From: Alphaproteobacteria bacterium
Lineage (GTDB): Bacteria > Pseudomonadota > Alphaproteobacteria > Micavibrionales > Micavibrionaceae
Reading direction: 5' to 3'
Assembly (NCBI GenBank): GCA_024279035.1
Contig: JAJRSA010000009.1
Span: 1 to 64,000, forward strand
DNA length: 64,000 nt
In this document: positions 37,701-46,102 of the stretch, in pieces
Position numbering within the stretch: position 1 is the stretch's first letter
Layout of the letters: the number at the start of each line of letters is the position of its first letter
Program-made: the position numbers and the translations under genes
Notes under the pieces: model-generated
What the model saw: only the letters and a program-made list of their open reading frames with translations
Databases searched by the model: none
Told to the model about the DNA's origin: nothing

Positions 37701-37789
37701 CCAGATCCTGAAATAAAGTCAGGATGACTAAATTTTTAGTTTTGCACCCCAGTTATTGTCATCCTGAACTTGTTTCAGGATCTCCTAGA
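37701..37789. repeat. Double-hairpin repeat, TCCTGAA family, copy L
   Basis: Hairpin one spans 37703-37728 (ATCCTGAA...TCAGGAT), hairpin two 37758-37783 (GTCATCCTGAA...TTCAGGATC), with 29 bp between. The nuclease stop codon (complement of 37785-37787) lies within the conserved TCTCCTAGA end of this copy. Confidence 0.8.
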
Positions 37790-38063
37790 ACAAGTCCTCA
37801 TACAAATCATTCCATTCTGGGTTATCCGCTTCAATTAAATTAATCTTCCAATCTCTATGCCAGTTTTTTAGCTGCTTTTCTCTTAATATAGCATGCTCTG
37901 GGGCATCAAATATCTCATAATAAACAAGTAAGTCTGCGTTATATTTTGCCGTAAACCCTTTATAAATTTTCTCTTTATGCTCCCAAATACGCTTTTGTAA
38001 TTCAGATGTTACGCCAATATATAAAACACCTTTTTTCTTATTTGTCAGCATATACACGTACAT
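37785..38063 (-). CDS. GIY-YIG nuclease-domain protein, intact
   Basis: 92-aa single-domain GIY-YIG protein: MYVYMLTNKKKGVLYIGVTS supplies the YVY-YIG core, KRIWEHK the conserved Arg and His, then LVYYEIFDAPEHAILREKQL with the metal-binding Glu. The tail NPEWNDLYEDLF is typical of short UvrC-N/YhbQ-like members. I start at ATG 38063 after a GGGGA site that lies directly beside the flanking hairpin; eight more codons are open only from a TTG inside the repeat. Such proteins nick or cut DNA. The placement between identical repeats suggests it acts on them. Confidence 0.88.
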   Translation of the reverse strand: MYVYMLTNKKKGVLYIGVTSELQKRIWEHKEKIYKGFTAKYNADLLVYYEIFDAPEHAILREKQLKNWHRDWKINLIEADNPEWNDLYEDLF

Positions 38064-38071
38064 TTCATTCC

Positions 38072-38157
38072 CCAGATCCTGAAACAAGTTCAGGATGACA
38101 ACTTTTAGGTTTATACCTCACTCCCGTCATCCTGAATTTATTTCAGGATCTCCTAGA
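38072..38157. repeat. Double-hairpin repeat, TCCTGAA family, copy R
   Basis: Hairpins span 38074-38099 and 38126-38151, with 26 bp between. The copy ends in TCTCCTAGA exactly like copy L and in the same orientation, seven bases before the sufT stop codon. It also supplies the sequence just upstream of the GIY-YIG start. Confidence 0.8.
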
Positions 38158-38163
38158 CAAACC

Positions 38164-38592
38164 TCACGTAAACATATTCAACTGCAACTTCGCTGTTTCC
38201 GCCATCATAGAAGGATCCCATGTTGGATCCCAGACAATTTCAACATCGACATGACGGACACCCTCAACAGGGAAAATAGCGCCTTGCACCATCCCAGGCA
38301 TCTCTTGTGCCACAGGGCACGCAGGCGAGGTCAGAGACATTTCTACATACACATCCCATTCCTCACTGCCCTCAACTTTCGTCACCACAATCTTATAAAT
38401 CAAGCCCAATTCATAGATATTGACAGGAATCTCAGGATCATACACCTCTCTAAGCCCCGCCACAGCTTTCCGTACAATCTCATTGTCCATATCCACTTCA
38501 ACATAAGGCGGGATGGCCAGAGCATCATACTCATCCTCACCTCCTACTGCATTTTTAACCATTTCTTTATCCGCAACCGCTTCCATTTTCAT
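38164..38592 (-). CDS. sufT: SUF system Fe-S assembly protein SufT (DUF59/MIP18)
   Basis: 142-aa MIP18-family protein helping to mature Fe-S proteins. The DUF59 core is clear: GLREVYDPEIPVNIYELGLI and the reactive cysteine region SLTSPACPVAQEMPGMV, then VEIVWDPTWDPSMM. It overlaps sufS by ATGA, so translation is coupled. Confidence 0.93.
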   Translation of the reverse strand: MKMEAVADKEMVKNAVGGEDEYDALAIPPYVEVDMDNEIVRKAVAGLREVYDPEIPVNIYELGLIYKIVVTKVEGSEEWDVYVEMSLTSPACPVAQEMPGMVQGAIFPVEGVRHVDVEIVWDPTWDPSMMAETAKLQLNMFT

Positions 38593-39794
38593 CCTAACAT
38601 CTCCTGTGCCTTGTGCAGAGCGCCTACAAGACGATCTATATCTTCATAGTCGGTATAAATCCCCAATGAGGCTCTCATTGTTCCCTCTACCTTAAATCTT
38701 TTCATCAAGGGCATGCAACAATGGTGACCTGTCCGCACATAAACACCCATTTGATCGAGGATCATAGCCACATCACTTGTATGCGCCCCCTCCATTGTAA
38801 ACGAAAATATCCCTATTTTATCCGCCGTGTCCCCATAAAACGTCAAATGAGGCACATCTTTAAGCTTTTTGTGCGCGTATTGCGCCATTTCAGCCTCTTT
38901 GAGGGCAATCTGATCAAATCCTGCGTCTGTGATGTATTTTATAGCCCTACCAAGCCCCAGCACCTCTAAAATCGCAGGAGTCCCTACTTCAAAGCGTGCA
39001 GGAGCATCCTGATAGGTCGTTTTTTCAAAACTCACCGTCTCTATCATGTCGCCTCCCCCTTGGTAGGGTGGCATTGCATTCAATATCTCTTCCTTCCCCC
39101 ACAAAACCCCAACGCCCGTTGGTCCATAGAGCTTATGCCCCGTAAACACAAAAAAATCGCACTTCAGTGCAGGAATATTGACAGATCTATGGACAATTGA
39201 CTGGGATCCATCCACTAAAACTTTAATATCATCATCATAAGACTTAGCTATACTGGCGATCAGAGCCACATCATTCACCACTCCAAGAGCATTCGAAATA
39301 TGTACAATGGAGACAAATTTTGTGCGTTTTGAGATCAATTTTTTGTACGTGTCTATATCCAGAGACCCATCCTCAAGAACAGGAATGATTTTAAGCACAA
39401 TACCGATCTGATCCCTTAGAATCTGCCATGGAACGATGTTTGCGTGATGTTCCATCTCTGAGATTATAATCTCATCCCCTGTACGTAAAAACGTCCGTCC
39501 CCAGCTTTGCGCCACCAAATTTATGCCTTCTGTAGCGTTGCGTGTGAAAATAACTTCATTTTGAGAACTTACACCCAGAAAATCCGCCACTTGTGCCCGT
39601 ACATCCTCATAGGCCTGCGTAATGTCCTGTGACCACCCATAAAGCCCCCGATGGATATTGGCATATCCATTTCTCATAAAATCATTCATGTGCTCAATCA
39701 CACAGTCCGGTTTTTGGGCACTGGCTGCAGAATCCAGATAGGCAATTTTATTATCTCTCAAAGAAGGAAAATCTTGTTTAAATGTCGACATCAT
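38589..39794 (-). CDS. sufS: Cysteine desulfurase SufS
   Basis: About 401-aa PLP-dependent enzyme mobilising sulfur from cysteine. The PLP lysine is in FVFTGHKLYGPTGVGVLWG and the catalytic cysteine in VRTGHHCCMPLMKRF. YLDSAASAQKP near the start is typical. I start at ATG 39794 (or 39791) after GAGGGGG, rather than the TTG three bases earlier. It overlaps sufD by 17 bp. Confidence 0.95.
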   Translation of the reverse strand: MMSTFKQDFPSLRDNKIAYLDSAASAQKPDCVIEHMNDFMRNGYANIHRGLYGWSQDITQAYEDVRAQVADFLGVSSQNEVIFTRNATEGINLVAQSWGRTFLRTGDEIIISEMEHHANIVPWQILRDQIGIVLKIIPVLEDGSLDIDTYKKLISKRTKFVSIVHISNALGVVNDVALIASIAKSYDDDIKVLVDGSQSIVHRSVNIPALKCDFFVFTGHKLYGPTGVGVLWGKEEILNAMPPYQGGGDMIETVSFEKTTYQDAPARFEVGTPAILEVLGLGRAIKYITDAGFDQIALKEAEMAQYAHKKLKDVPHLTFYGDTADKIGIFSFTMEGAHTSDVAMILDQMGVYVRTGHHCCMPLMKRFKVEGTMRASLGIYTDYEDIDRLVGALHKAQEMLG

Positions 39795-40608
39795 CAACCC
39801 CCTCTAAAATTTCTGCCAGAAAAGAATCAATCAAAAGGTCTTTGGCCTTTGACTCTGGAATCCCTCGAGAGCGCAGATAAAAAATTTGATCCTCATCTAA
39901 TTGTCCCGTTGTCGCTCCATGCGCACATTCCACATCATCGGCATAAATTTCCAGATCCGGTTGCGTGATCATCGTCGCCGTTGGAGAAAGAAGAAGCGCA
40001 TTTGACATTTGACGCGCATTTGTTTTTTGCGCCTCCTTCGAGACGTACGACTTACTCTCAAAAGTACATACTGACCAGTCTCTCAAAACCGAGCGATAAA
40101 ATTGCTCAGACGTACAATTTGGAGCATGATGTTCCACACATATTTTTGTGCTCAGCTTTTGTTTTGCCGAGAGAATATTAACTCCCTTAAAAGAACACTC
40201 TGCATGCCCCCCCTGTAGGGTTGCGCGCATCGCCTGATTAGTTTTATTTCCACCTTTATTAATTAATAAATGACTATAATAAGATCCTTTATCCTGCTGT
40301 ATTAAAATATTAAAATTATTATTAGATTCCTTAGATTCTTCTTGAAGTGTAACCTGCTCAAGACGCGCATTCTTATGAAGAATAATGTCCACTTGCACCT
40401 CTCTTTCATACCCTCCCTCGCCTCGATATTCATCCCTCAAAGATAGGATTCCATTCTCCTCAATAATGATTTTCAGAGCAAGATTTTGGGTATGCGTGAA
40501 AGATAAAATCTCCGTCAAAGACTCTCCTTTCTTGACATGAATAAGGGTACATTTATCCAAGACATCTTCTTCAGAGACAAGAGGGCTATCCAAAGGATGC
40601 ATAACCAT
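39778..40608 (-). CDS. sufD: Fe-S cluster assembly protein SufD
   Basis: 276-aa SufB/SufD-family scaffold component, shorter than E. coli SufD (423 aa), as is common in this class. The C-terminal UPF0051 core is intact: IYADDVECAHGATTGQLDED and FYLRSRGIPESKAKDLLIDS. The second ATG, at 40602, has a better-spaced GAGGAG site than the ATG at 40608. It sits between sufC and sufS with overlaps on both sides. Confidence 0.92.
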   Translation of the reverse strand: MVMHPLDSPLVSEEDVLDKCTLIHVKKGESLTEILSFTHTQNLALKIIIEENGILSLRDEYRGEGGYEREVQVDIILHKNARLEQVTLQEESKESNNNFNILIQQDKGSYYSHLLINKGGNKTNQAMRATLQGGHAECSFKGVNILSAKQKLSTKICVEHHAPNCTSEQFYRSVLRDWSVCTFESKSYVSKEAQKTNARQMSNALLLSPTATMITQPDLEIYADDVECAHGATTGQLDEDQIFYLRSRGIPESKAKDLLIDSFLAEILEGVDDVDI

Positions 40609-41323
40609 TCTCCTCTAACATGAGTGCAAGCTCTGCCCCACCCGTCTTCACAATACGTCCATGAGCAAGGACATGCACAACATCGGGTTTAATATACTCC
40701 AACAAACGCTGGTAATGCGTAATCACAAGAAAGGAGCGCTCAGGCGTACGCAACGCATTCACCCCCTCAGAGACAATCTTTAGCGCATCAATATCAAGGC
40801 CACTATCCGTCTCATCCAAAACAGAAAAGAGAGGCTCTAGCATGGCCATTTGCAACACTTCGTTTCTCTTTTTTTCTCCGCCAGAAAATCCAACATTAAC
40901 GGCACGTTTTAGCTTATCATCAGAAATATGAAGTAATTTCTGCTTTTCTTTCATGAGCTTTAGAAGAGCAAGAGAATCTAGCTCTTCCTCTCCTCGTGCC
41001 TTACGCACTGCATTCAAGGCTGTTTTTAGGAATGTGGTCATCTGTACGCCTGGAATTTCAATGGGGTACTGAAACGCTAAAAACAGCCCTGCGACAGCGC
41101 GCTCTTCTGGCATCAAGGCCAAAAGATCAACCCCATTAAGTTCAACAGATCCATTTGTTACCTCATACCCCTCACGCCCCGCAAGCACATAGGACAACGT
41201 CGATTTACCTGATCCATTCGGCCCCATAATCGCATGCACCTGCCCAGACTCAATCTCAAGATTAAGCCCATTGAGAATTTGCTTCCCAGCAACTTTTACG
41301 GTTAAATTTTTAATTTTTATCAT
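40586..41323 (-). CDS. sufC: Fe-S assembly ATPase SufC
   Basis: 245-aa ABC-type ATPase of the SufBCD scaffold. Walker A is GPNGSGKSTLSYVLAGREGY, the signature GFSGGEKKRNEVLQ and Walker B FSVLDETDSGLDIDA. I start at ATG 41323, nine bases after AGAAAGGGG. An in-frame ATG at 41347 lies inside the neighbouring palindromic repeat, so the repeat could append eight residues. The GIY-YIG cassette 2 separates it from sufB. Confidence 0.95.
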   Translation of the reverse strand: MIKIKNLTVKVAGKQILNGLNLEIESGQVHAIMGPNGSGKSTLSYVLAGREGYEVTNGSVELNGVDLLALMPEERAVAGLFLAFQYPIEIPGVQMTTFLKTALNAVRKARGEEELDSLALLKLMKEKQKLLHISDDKLKRAVNVGFSGGEKKRNEVLQMAMLEPLFSVLDETDSGLDIDALKIVSEGVNALRTPERSFLVITHYQRLLEYIKPDVVHVLAHGRIVKTGGAELALMLEENGYASFG

Positions 41324-41342
41324 TTTAGCCCCTTTCTCCATT

Positions 41343-41436
41343 GTCATTCCCTGAATTTTCTAAAGAAAATTCTAGGGGAATCCATTCTAAGACACTGGAT
41401 CGCCCTAGAATTTGTTTTACAAATTCAGGCGATGAC
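41343..41436. repeat. Double-hairpin repeat, CCTGAAT/ATTCTAGG family, copy L
   Basis: Runs from GTCATTCCCTGAATT to AATTCAGGCGATGAC. Hairpin one has TC opposite GA at the co-varying position; hairpin two has CG opposite CG. One strand of each stem is CCTGAAT and the other ATTCTAGG, leaving a conserved bulged T. Confidence 0.82.
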
Positions 41437-41445
41437 AGAGAGACT

Positions 41446-41743
41446 TTATGCGCAAATTTTATCATGTAAATCTTTCCAGTCTTTATTATCTTTTTCTATC
41501 AGTTTTATTTTGGCTTCTCGCCTGTACTTCTTTAGTCTTTAGTCTTTTTTCTCTTTTTATAGCCTGCTCTATATTCTCATGCACTTCATACCACACCAAT
41601 GTACCCACATTATATTTTTGGCTAAAACCCTCTGTTTCTTTACTCTTATGTTCCCACACTCTCTTTGGCAAGTTAGAGGTCACGCCAACATACAGTGTTC
41701 CATTCTTTTTACTTGCCAACATGTAAACACAATATTTGTTCAT
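41446..41743 (-). pseudogene. GIY-YIG nuclease gene, frameshifted by a 7-bp tandem duplication
   Basis: The reading from ATG 41743 (after GGGGGAGG) gives MNKYCVYMLASKKNGTLYVG, RVWEHKSKETEGFSQKYN and IEQAIKREKRLK, a normal GIY-YIG protein, then goes out of frame and stops at 41486. On the plus strand CTTTAGT occurs twice in tandem (41530-41543). Removing one copy restores KKYRREAKIKLIEKDNKDWK and DLHDKICA with a stop at 41446, matching the tail of the intact copy in cassette 1. The nuclease core is complete, so a truncated product might still bind DNA, but the gene is best called broken. Confidence 0.82.
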
Positions 41744-41771
41744 TCTAATGGCCTCCCCCATACAAAACATT

Positions 41772-41862
41772 GTCATCGCCTGAATTTGCTCTTCAAATTC
41801 TAGGGCGATCTATAAATTTAACTCTGGATTGCCCTAGAATGTAAAAACATTCAGGCAATGAC
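41772..41862. repeat. Double-hairpin repeat, CCTGAAT/ATTCTAGG family, copy R
   Basis: Runs from GTCATCGCCTGAATT to ATTCAGGCAATGAC. Hairpin one has CG/CG and hairpin two TG/CA at the co-varying position; the loops TTG...CAA and GT...AC are self-complementary. It ends 10 bp before the sufB stop codon. Confidence 0.82.
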
Positions 41863-41872
41863 AATAGAGAGA

Positions 41873-43342
41873 CTAGCCAACACTCCCTTCCAAACTAATC
41901 CCCACCAACTTCTGTGCCTCGACAGCAAATTCCATGGGGAGGTGTTGCATCACCTCCCGACAAAAACCGTTCACGATCAAAGCCAGAGCCTCTTCCGAGC
42001 CAATACCCCGTTGACGACAATAAAAGAGTTGATCCTCTGAGATTTTACTGGTTGTCGCCTCGTGTTCACAGATCGCTGTGGGGTTTTTAGCTTCAATGGT
42101 GGGGAATGTATGGGCACCACATGTGCCTCCAATCAACAAGCTATCGCATTGGGTAAAGTTCCGCGCCCCTTCGGCGCCCGCTAAAATCTTCACCTGCCCC
42201 CGATACGTACTATCACTATGTCCAGCAGAAATGCCTTTGGCGATGATACGGCTTTTTGTGTTTTTACCGATATGGATCGTTTTTGTGCCTGTATCGGCTT
42301 GTTGGTAATGATTGGTGATCGCCACAGAGTAAAATTCTCCTTGAGACCCATCTCCCTTGAGAATACAGGAGGGATATTTCCATGTAATCGCTGATCCCGT
42401 TTCCACCTGTGTCCATGAGATTTTAGAATTACGTCCTTCACACAATCCTCTTTTGGTTACAAAATTATAAATCCCGCCCTTCCCATTCTCATCTCCCGGA
42501 TACCAATTTTGAACGGTTGAATATTTAATTTCCGCCTCTTCATGCGCCACCAACTCAACAATAGCCGCATGGAGTTGATTTTCATCGCGCATGGGCGCGG
42601 TGCATCCCTCCAGATAAGACACATACGATCCTTCATCGGCAATAATAAGCGTACGCTCAAATTGCCCCGTATTCATTTCATTAATCCGAAAATAGGTAGA
42701 CAGCTCCATCGGACATCGGACACCTTTAGGAATATATACAAAGGATCCATCCGTGAACACCGCACTATTCAAACAGGCATGCTTATTATCATGATAGGGC
42801 ACGACAGAGCCCATATACTGACGCACCAGATCAGGGTAATCTTGTATAGCTTCACTTATAGAACAAAAGATTACTCCTTTTTCTTTAAGTTTTTTCTTAA
42901 ATGTTGTTGCCACTGAGACAGAGTCAAAAATAACATCCACGGCAACAGGGGGTTTAACCCCTGCTAGCATTTCCTGTTCCCGAAGAGGTATTCCAAGTTT
43001 TTTATATGTTTCTAGTATCTTAGGGTCTATATCTTCAAGTGATTTCGGAGCATCATCGAGTGATTTTGGGGCTGCATAATAATACATATCTTGATAATCA
43101 ATCTCTGGGAATTTTACCTTCGCCCATTGAGGCTCTGGCATTTTCAACCAATGGCGATAGGCTTTTAAACGCATCTCCAAAAGCCACTCTGGTTCCTTCT
43201 TTTTGGCCGAGATAAAACGTACAGTCTCTTCACTTAGCCCCTTCGGCGCTTTCTCGCTTTCAATATCTGTGACAAAGCCCGCCTCGTATTGCTCAAGGTT
43301 TTTGACTTGGTCTATTGTCTCTTGAGCCATGCGCGCATTCAT
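41873..43342 (-). CDS. sufB: Fe-S cluster assembly protein SufB
   Basis: 489-aa main scaffold subunit of SufBCD. Typical stretches are [60 protein letters not shown] and the C-terminal [22 protein letters not shown] segment with the conserved Cys and Glu. Start ATG 43342 overlaps the sufR stop (ATGA) and has AAGGA eight bases ahead. Confidence 0.96.
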   Translation of the reverse strand: MNARMAQETIDQVKNLEQYEAGFVTDIESEKAPKGLSEETVRFISAKKKEPEWLLEMRLKAYRHWLKMPEPQWAKVKFPEIDYQDMYYYAAPKSLDDAPKSLEDIDPKILETYKKLGIPLREQEMLAGVKPPVAVDVIFDSVSVATTFKKKLKEKGVIFCSISEAIQDYPDLVRQYMGSVVPYHDNKHACLNSAVFTDGSFVYIPKGVRCPMELSTYFRINEMNTGQFERTLIIADEGSYVSYLEGCTAPMRDENQLHAAIVELVAHEEAEIKYSTVQNWYPGDENGKGGIYNFVTKRGLCEGRNSKISWTQVETGSAITWKYPSCILKGDGSQGEFYSVAITNHYQQADTGTKTIHIGKNTKSRIIAKGISAGHSDSTYRGQVKILAGAEGARNFTQCDSLLIGGTCGAHTFPTIEAKNPTAICEHEATTSKISEDQLFYCRQRGIGSEEALALIVNGFCREVMQHLPMEFAVEAQKLVGISLEGSVG

Positions 43343-43737
43343 GCGTTTAAATCCTTTAAGGTAATATTTTGGAGCGCCAATTTAACTGCTCCATTAATTT
43401 TATGAAGCCGTCCCGTCGCAGGGGAAGAGTGAATGAGCACGCACTCTTGTGCCCCCTCTTCCGTACACGCTGTCAAAGAACGTGCTCCATCAATGGCCGT
43501 GATAATATCTTGCGCAGATATGTCATGCGGAGAAAGGCTCAGCGTATATCCGCCTCGTACGCCGCGAAGAGAGCTCACAATCTCGGCCTTCACAAACAAG
43601 CGCATCAATTTCGCCACCGTTGGCTCAGAAAGATGTGTCTTCTCTGCCAGTTGAGACACTGACAAAAGAGCACCCTCCTTACTCATCTCCGAGAGCAAGA
43701 CAAGCCCATAATCCGACATTTTCGAGAGCTTAAACAT
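43339..43737 (-). CDS. sufR: Rrf2-family regulator of the suf operon (SufR/IscR type)
   Basis: 132-aa winged-helix repressor that leads the operon and presumably senses Fe-S status. The HTH lies in [20 protein letters not shown], with wing [13 protein letters not shown]. Members of the family hold a cluster with three Cys (and often a His). Here only C91 and C99 are present ([20 protein letters not shown]); the third position, near residue 105, is Ser/Ala. His102 or His112 could substitute, or sensing may be altered. It overlaps sufB. Confidence 0.9.
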   Translation of the reverse strand: MFKLSKMSDYGLVLLSEMSKEGALLSVSQLAEKTHLSEPTVAKLMRLFVKAEIVSSLRGVRGGYTLSLSPHDISAQDIITAIDGARSLTACTEEGAQECVLIHSSPATGRLHKINGAVKLALQNITLKDLNA

Positions 43738-43750
43738 CTCTTTTCCTAAT

Positions 43751-43769
43751 CCATACTAATTTTGTACGG
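43751..43769. promoter_or_regulatory. Inverted repeat upstream of sufR, candidate SufR operator
   Basis: CCATACTAATTTTGTACGG is 14/19 symmetric about its centre (CC-TAC-N7-GTA-GG type). It lies 14 bp upstream of the sufR start and about 90 bp from the divergent 36-aa ORF. Autoregulation from such a site is usual for Rrf2 suf regulators. Confidence 0.5.
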
Positions 43770-43857
43770 TATATACCCCCCCCTCCCCAAGAATGCAACA
43801 TATATTAACCAAAAATTAACCTTTGGAGCCTACAATGAAGGTAACAGGAGAAAAGAA

Positions 43858-43968
43858 ATGCTTAAAAGAAACTTTAATGCCGTAAACACCGCTCAAACAA
43901 CTTTAAAGCTCGGCGCTCTTAGCCGAAATATTCCACAACTTAATCATCCTAAAGCTGGTTTGAAGTAA
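43858..43968 (+). CDS. 36-aa small basic ORF divergent from the suf operon
   Basis: ATG 43858 follows AGGAGAAAAGAA, a strong ribosome site; TACAAT at 43831 could be a -10. The peptide MLKRNFNAVNTAQTTLKLGA, then LSRNIPQLNHPKAGLK is basic and lacks acidic residues and a membrane segment. It shares its upstream region with sufR, so both could be governed by the same operator. No family recognised. Confidence 0.45.
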   Translation: MLKRNFNAVNTAQTTLKLGALSRNIPQLNHPKAGLK

Positions 43969-44048
43969 TAACTTTTACTGTAGCACCATCAAGTGCGAGA
44001 GCAGGTTGTGAATACAATTCATTTATATAACAATATTTTTCACTCTCA

Positions 44049-45971
44049 TCAAACTTCCTTCTTTTCTACATCTTTAATATCCACCAATAATTTTTGAGCC
44101 TTAAAAAAATACCCCAAATTACTAAAAATACTGTACGCCTCTTTCCAATCTTTTATGCCACCCTTGACAAGAACTTTTGTCATTTTGTTAGCATTCACGG
44201 CCTTATGATTGAGTTTTACAAAACCACTTGTTTGTAAGCACATAGAGAGAAGGTGATTATCTTTATTTTCTCTTGCGAGCGCCACAGCATCCTGCGCAAA
44301 TTTAACAGAATCTGTAAAATGTTGCCCGTGAAAGAGTAAAATAGACATCGTATTTAGGGCTTGAATAGCCCCTTCTTTATCCTCCAACTCTTCACTAACT
44401 CTCAAACACTCCCATAAGTTTTTTTGAGATTTATTAAAAAAATTTGGATCTGCATTTCCAGCATTTTGACTTCTTACTAGAAGATTTTTGTAGAGAATAG
44501 CTAGACTCAACAGACATGACGCATAATCCCGTAAGCTACCAAGATTTTTGAAAGACTCAAGAGCCTCCAAAAGAGTAGGTTCAGAGACAGAGTAATCCTG
44601 TGTAAGCTCATACGATATTCCCATAGAAAATGTTGCTCTTGCAACACCGTACAAATCCTTATTTTTTTCAAAAAGGTTCTTAGCCATTTCATAAAAACTA
44701 AGCGCCTTTTTGAAATCCTCGAGAGCACCCATATTTCTAACTGCATCACCTTTACTCATCAAGTGATCTGCCTGAGATAACTCTTGCTTATTGTGCGGAA
44801 ACACTCTTGATCTATATCTATCAAGCATAAAGCCATCTATACGTTTTTTAGAATCTTCAAGCGCACGCTTTTTTATTTTCAGATCATAACAACCATCAGC
44901 CATACTAGTTAAGGTAATCCATGGCTTACATTTACTGTCTATGTATATATATCTGTTGGCAATTTCCTGATAATCTTTACCTAATACATGGTACAGATTT
45001 ATAGAATAACATCCTCTTTTCTTTTCAGCCAAAGGGAATATTGAGGGTACTATGCTTTCAACTTTATATCGTTGCAAATTTACAATATGCCCCTCTGGAG
45101 TTTTGTCTAATCTATTATTTTTATAACGATTCAGAACAAGACCTTTCTCCGTGTAAGAATTCTCATAGAAGTAGAAAATATTTTCTTTTCCTTCTTTTTC
45201 ATTACGTGGTGCATGACCAAAGAAAAATTGATAGTACGGCTTCTCTGTATACTCAATACACCAGAAAAGGAGTTTAACTCCATCAATATATTTAAAAGTT
45301 TTTTCTTCAAGATTAAAATAACAACACTCTACCATTCCTCCATAAAACAGATTCAAATTTAATTCATCCGAGTTATTAACGCACTCATTAAACATGATAT
45401 TATAGGCAAGACTAAGAGCTCTATATTCTGATCTCTGACTTAGCGAGGGCAAATTATCATCAATACAAATAAAATTTTCAGGCCAAGAAAGCTGATCTAC
45501 CTGATCTTCGAGATATGACGATCCAGATCCCGCATAATAGGTAGAACCAATGCGGGGGAAATCCTTATTTTTGACATCAGAACTATGGATAAATCTAAAA
45601 GAATTTTCTTTTTGACAGTAGACAGAAAGAATAACATCTAGGTTTCTATATGTGTCCTCATTCAACATTACACCAACACTATGAATAAAATCTTCATCTG
45701 GAGAAGAGGTCTCCTTAAGTAATTCAGACACACTATTTAAGAAGCTTTTCGCTTCAATACGAGTCCCTGCCCAACAGACTGCTACATGAGGGTGAAGAAT
45801 ATATAGTTTCTTAACGAGCTTGTTTACAATACATCCTTCTGGAGCTTCCTCATTACGAGCACTGGGCAGATCAATGTTTTCATCTCCACCGCCAACCAAG
45901 TTAGAAATAAGGCAATCAGCCACCATGAAAGGTGAAGAATCCGGAGGATGGCTTGCAAAAATTATGGTCAT
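44049..45971 (-). CDS. Ntn-hydrolase-like domain fused to TPR repeats
   Basis: 640 aa. The N-terminal 230 residues start MTIIFASHPPDSSPFMVADC and carry VNKLVKKLYILHPHVAVCWA GT and YYAGSGSSYLEDQV. This pattern of a short strand after an N-terminal Thr, then a gated GSG loop, resembles proteasome/HslV-type Ntn proteins, with Thr2 as a possible nucleophile. The C-terminal 250 residues are helix pairs of TPR type: ALSFYEMAKNLFEKNKDLYG, ATFSMGISYELTQDYSVSEP and QALNTMSILLFHGQHFTDSV. No signal or membrane segments. The function is unknown; a peptidase or sensor with a protein-binding arm is conceivable. Single-gene unit. Confidence 0.55.
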   Translation of the reverse strand: MTIIFASHPPDSSPFMVADCLISNLVGGGDENIDLPSARNEEAPEGCIVNKLVKKLYILHPHVAVCWAGTRIEAKSFLNSVSELLKETSSPDEDFIHSVGVMLNEDTYRNLDVILSVYCQKENSFRFIHSSDVKNKDFPRIGSTYYAGSGSSYLEDQVDQLSWPENFICIDDNLPSLSQRSEYRALSLAYNIMFNECVNNSDELNLNLFYGGMVECCYFNLEEKTFKYIDGVKLLFWCIEYTEKPYYQFFFGHAPRNEKEGKENIFYFYENSYTEKGLVLNRYKNNRLDKTPEGHIVNLQRYKVESIVPSIFPLAEKKRGCYSINLYHVLGKDYQEIANRYIYIDSKCKPWITLTSMADGCYDLKIKKRALEDSKKRIDGFMLDRYRSRVFPHNKQELSQADHLMSKGDAVRNMGALEDFKKALSFYEMAKNLFEKNKDLYGVARATFSMGISYELTQDYSVSEPTLLEALESFKNLGSLRDYASCLLSLAILYKNLLVRSQNAGNADPNFFNKSQKNLWECLRVSEELEDKEGAIQALNTMSILLFHGQHFTDSVKFAQDAVALARENKDNHLLSMCLQTSGFVKLNHKAVNANKMTKVLVKGGIKDWKEAYSIFSNLGYFFKAQKLLVDIKDVEKKEV

Positions 45972-46102
45972 GATTCATGTAGCTTATATGAATCTCTTTC
46001 CATGAGTCAATTTACATTTACTTATTATAACCCTACCTTATAGTCAACAACATTTATATACAGAAAATTCATAGGCCAAAATAGTGATTGACTAGACAAG
46101 AG

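Larger units (their letters stand above)
37701..38157. mobile_element. GIY-YIG cassette 1: nuclease gene between direct copies of a double-hairpin repeat
   Basis: The unit consists of repeat copy L (37701-37789), an intact GIY-YIG gene, then copy R (38072-38157) in the same orientation. Both copies have the arms AGATCCTGAA...TTCAGGATGAC and GTCATCCTGAA...TTCAGGATCT and both end in TCTCCTAGA. The spacer between the arms differs, while the arms are nearly identical. The cassette lies between sufT and sufA without disturbing either reading frame. I infer a self-propagating element; mobility has not been shown. Confidence 0.6.
41343..41862. mobile_element. GIY-YIG cassette 2: broken nuclease gene between double-hairpin repeats
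   Basis: Same architecture as cassette 1 but built from another repeat family. Copy L is at 41343-41436, the frameshifted GIY-YIG gene at 41446-41743 and copy R at 41772-41862. It lies in the sufB-sufC junction, in the operon's orientation, with no suf codon lost. The ancestral nuclease stop falls ten bases from the edge of copy L, mirroring cassette 1. Confidence 0.6.
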
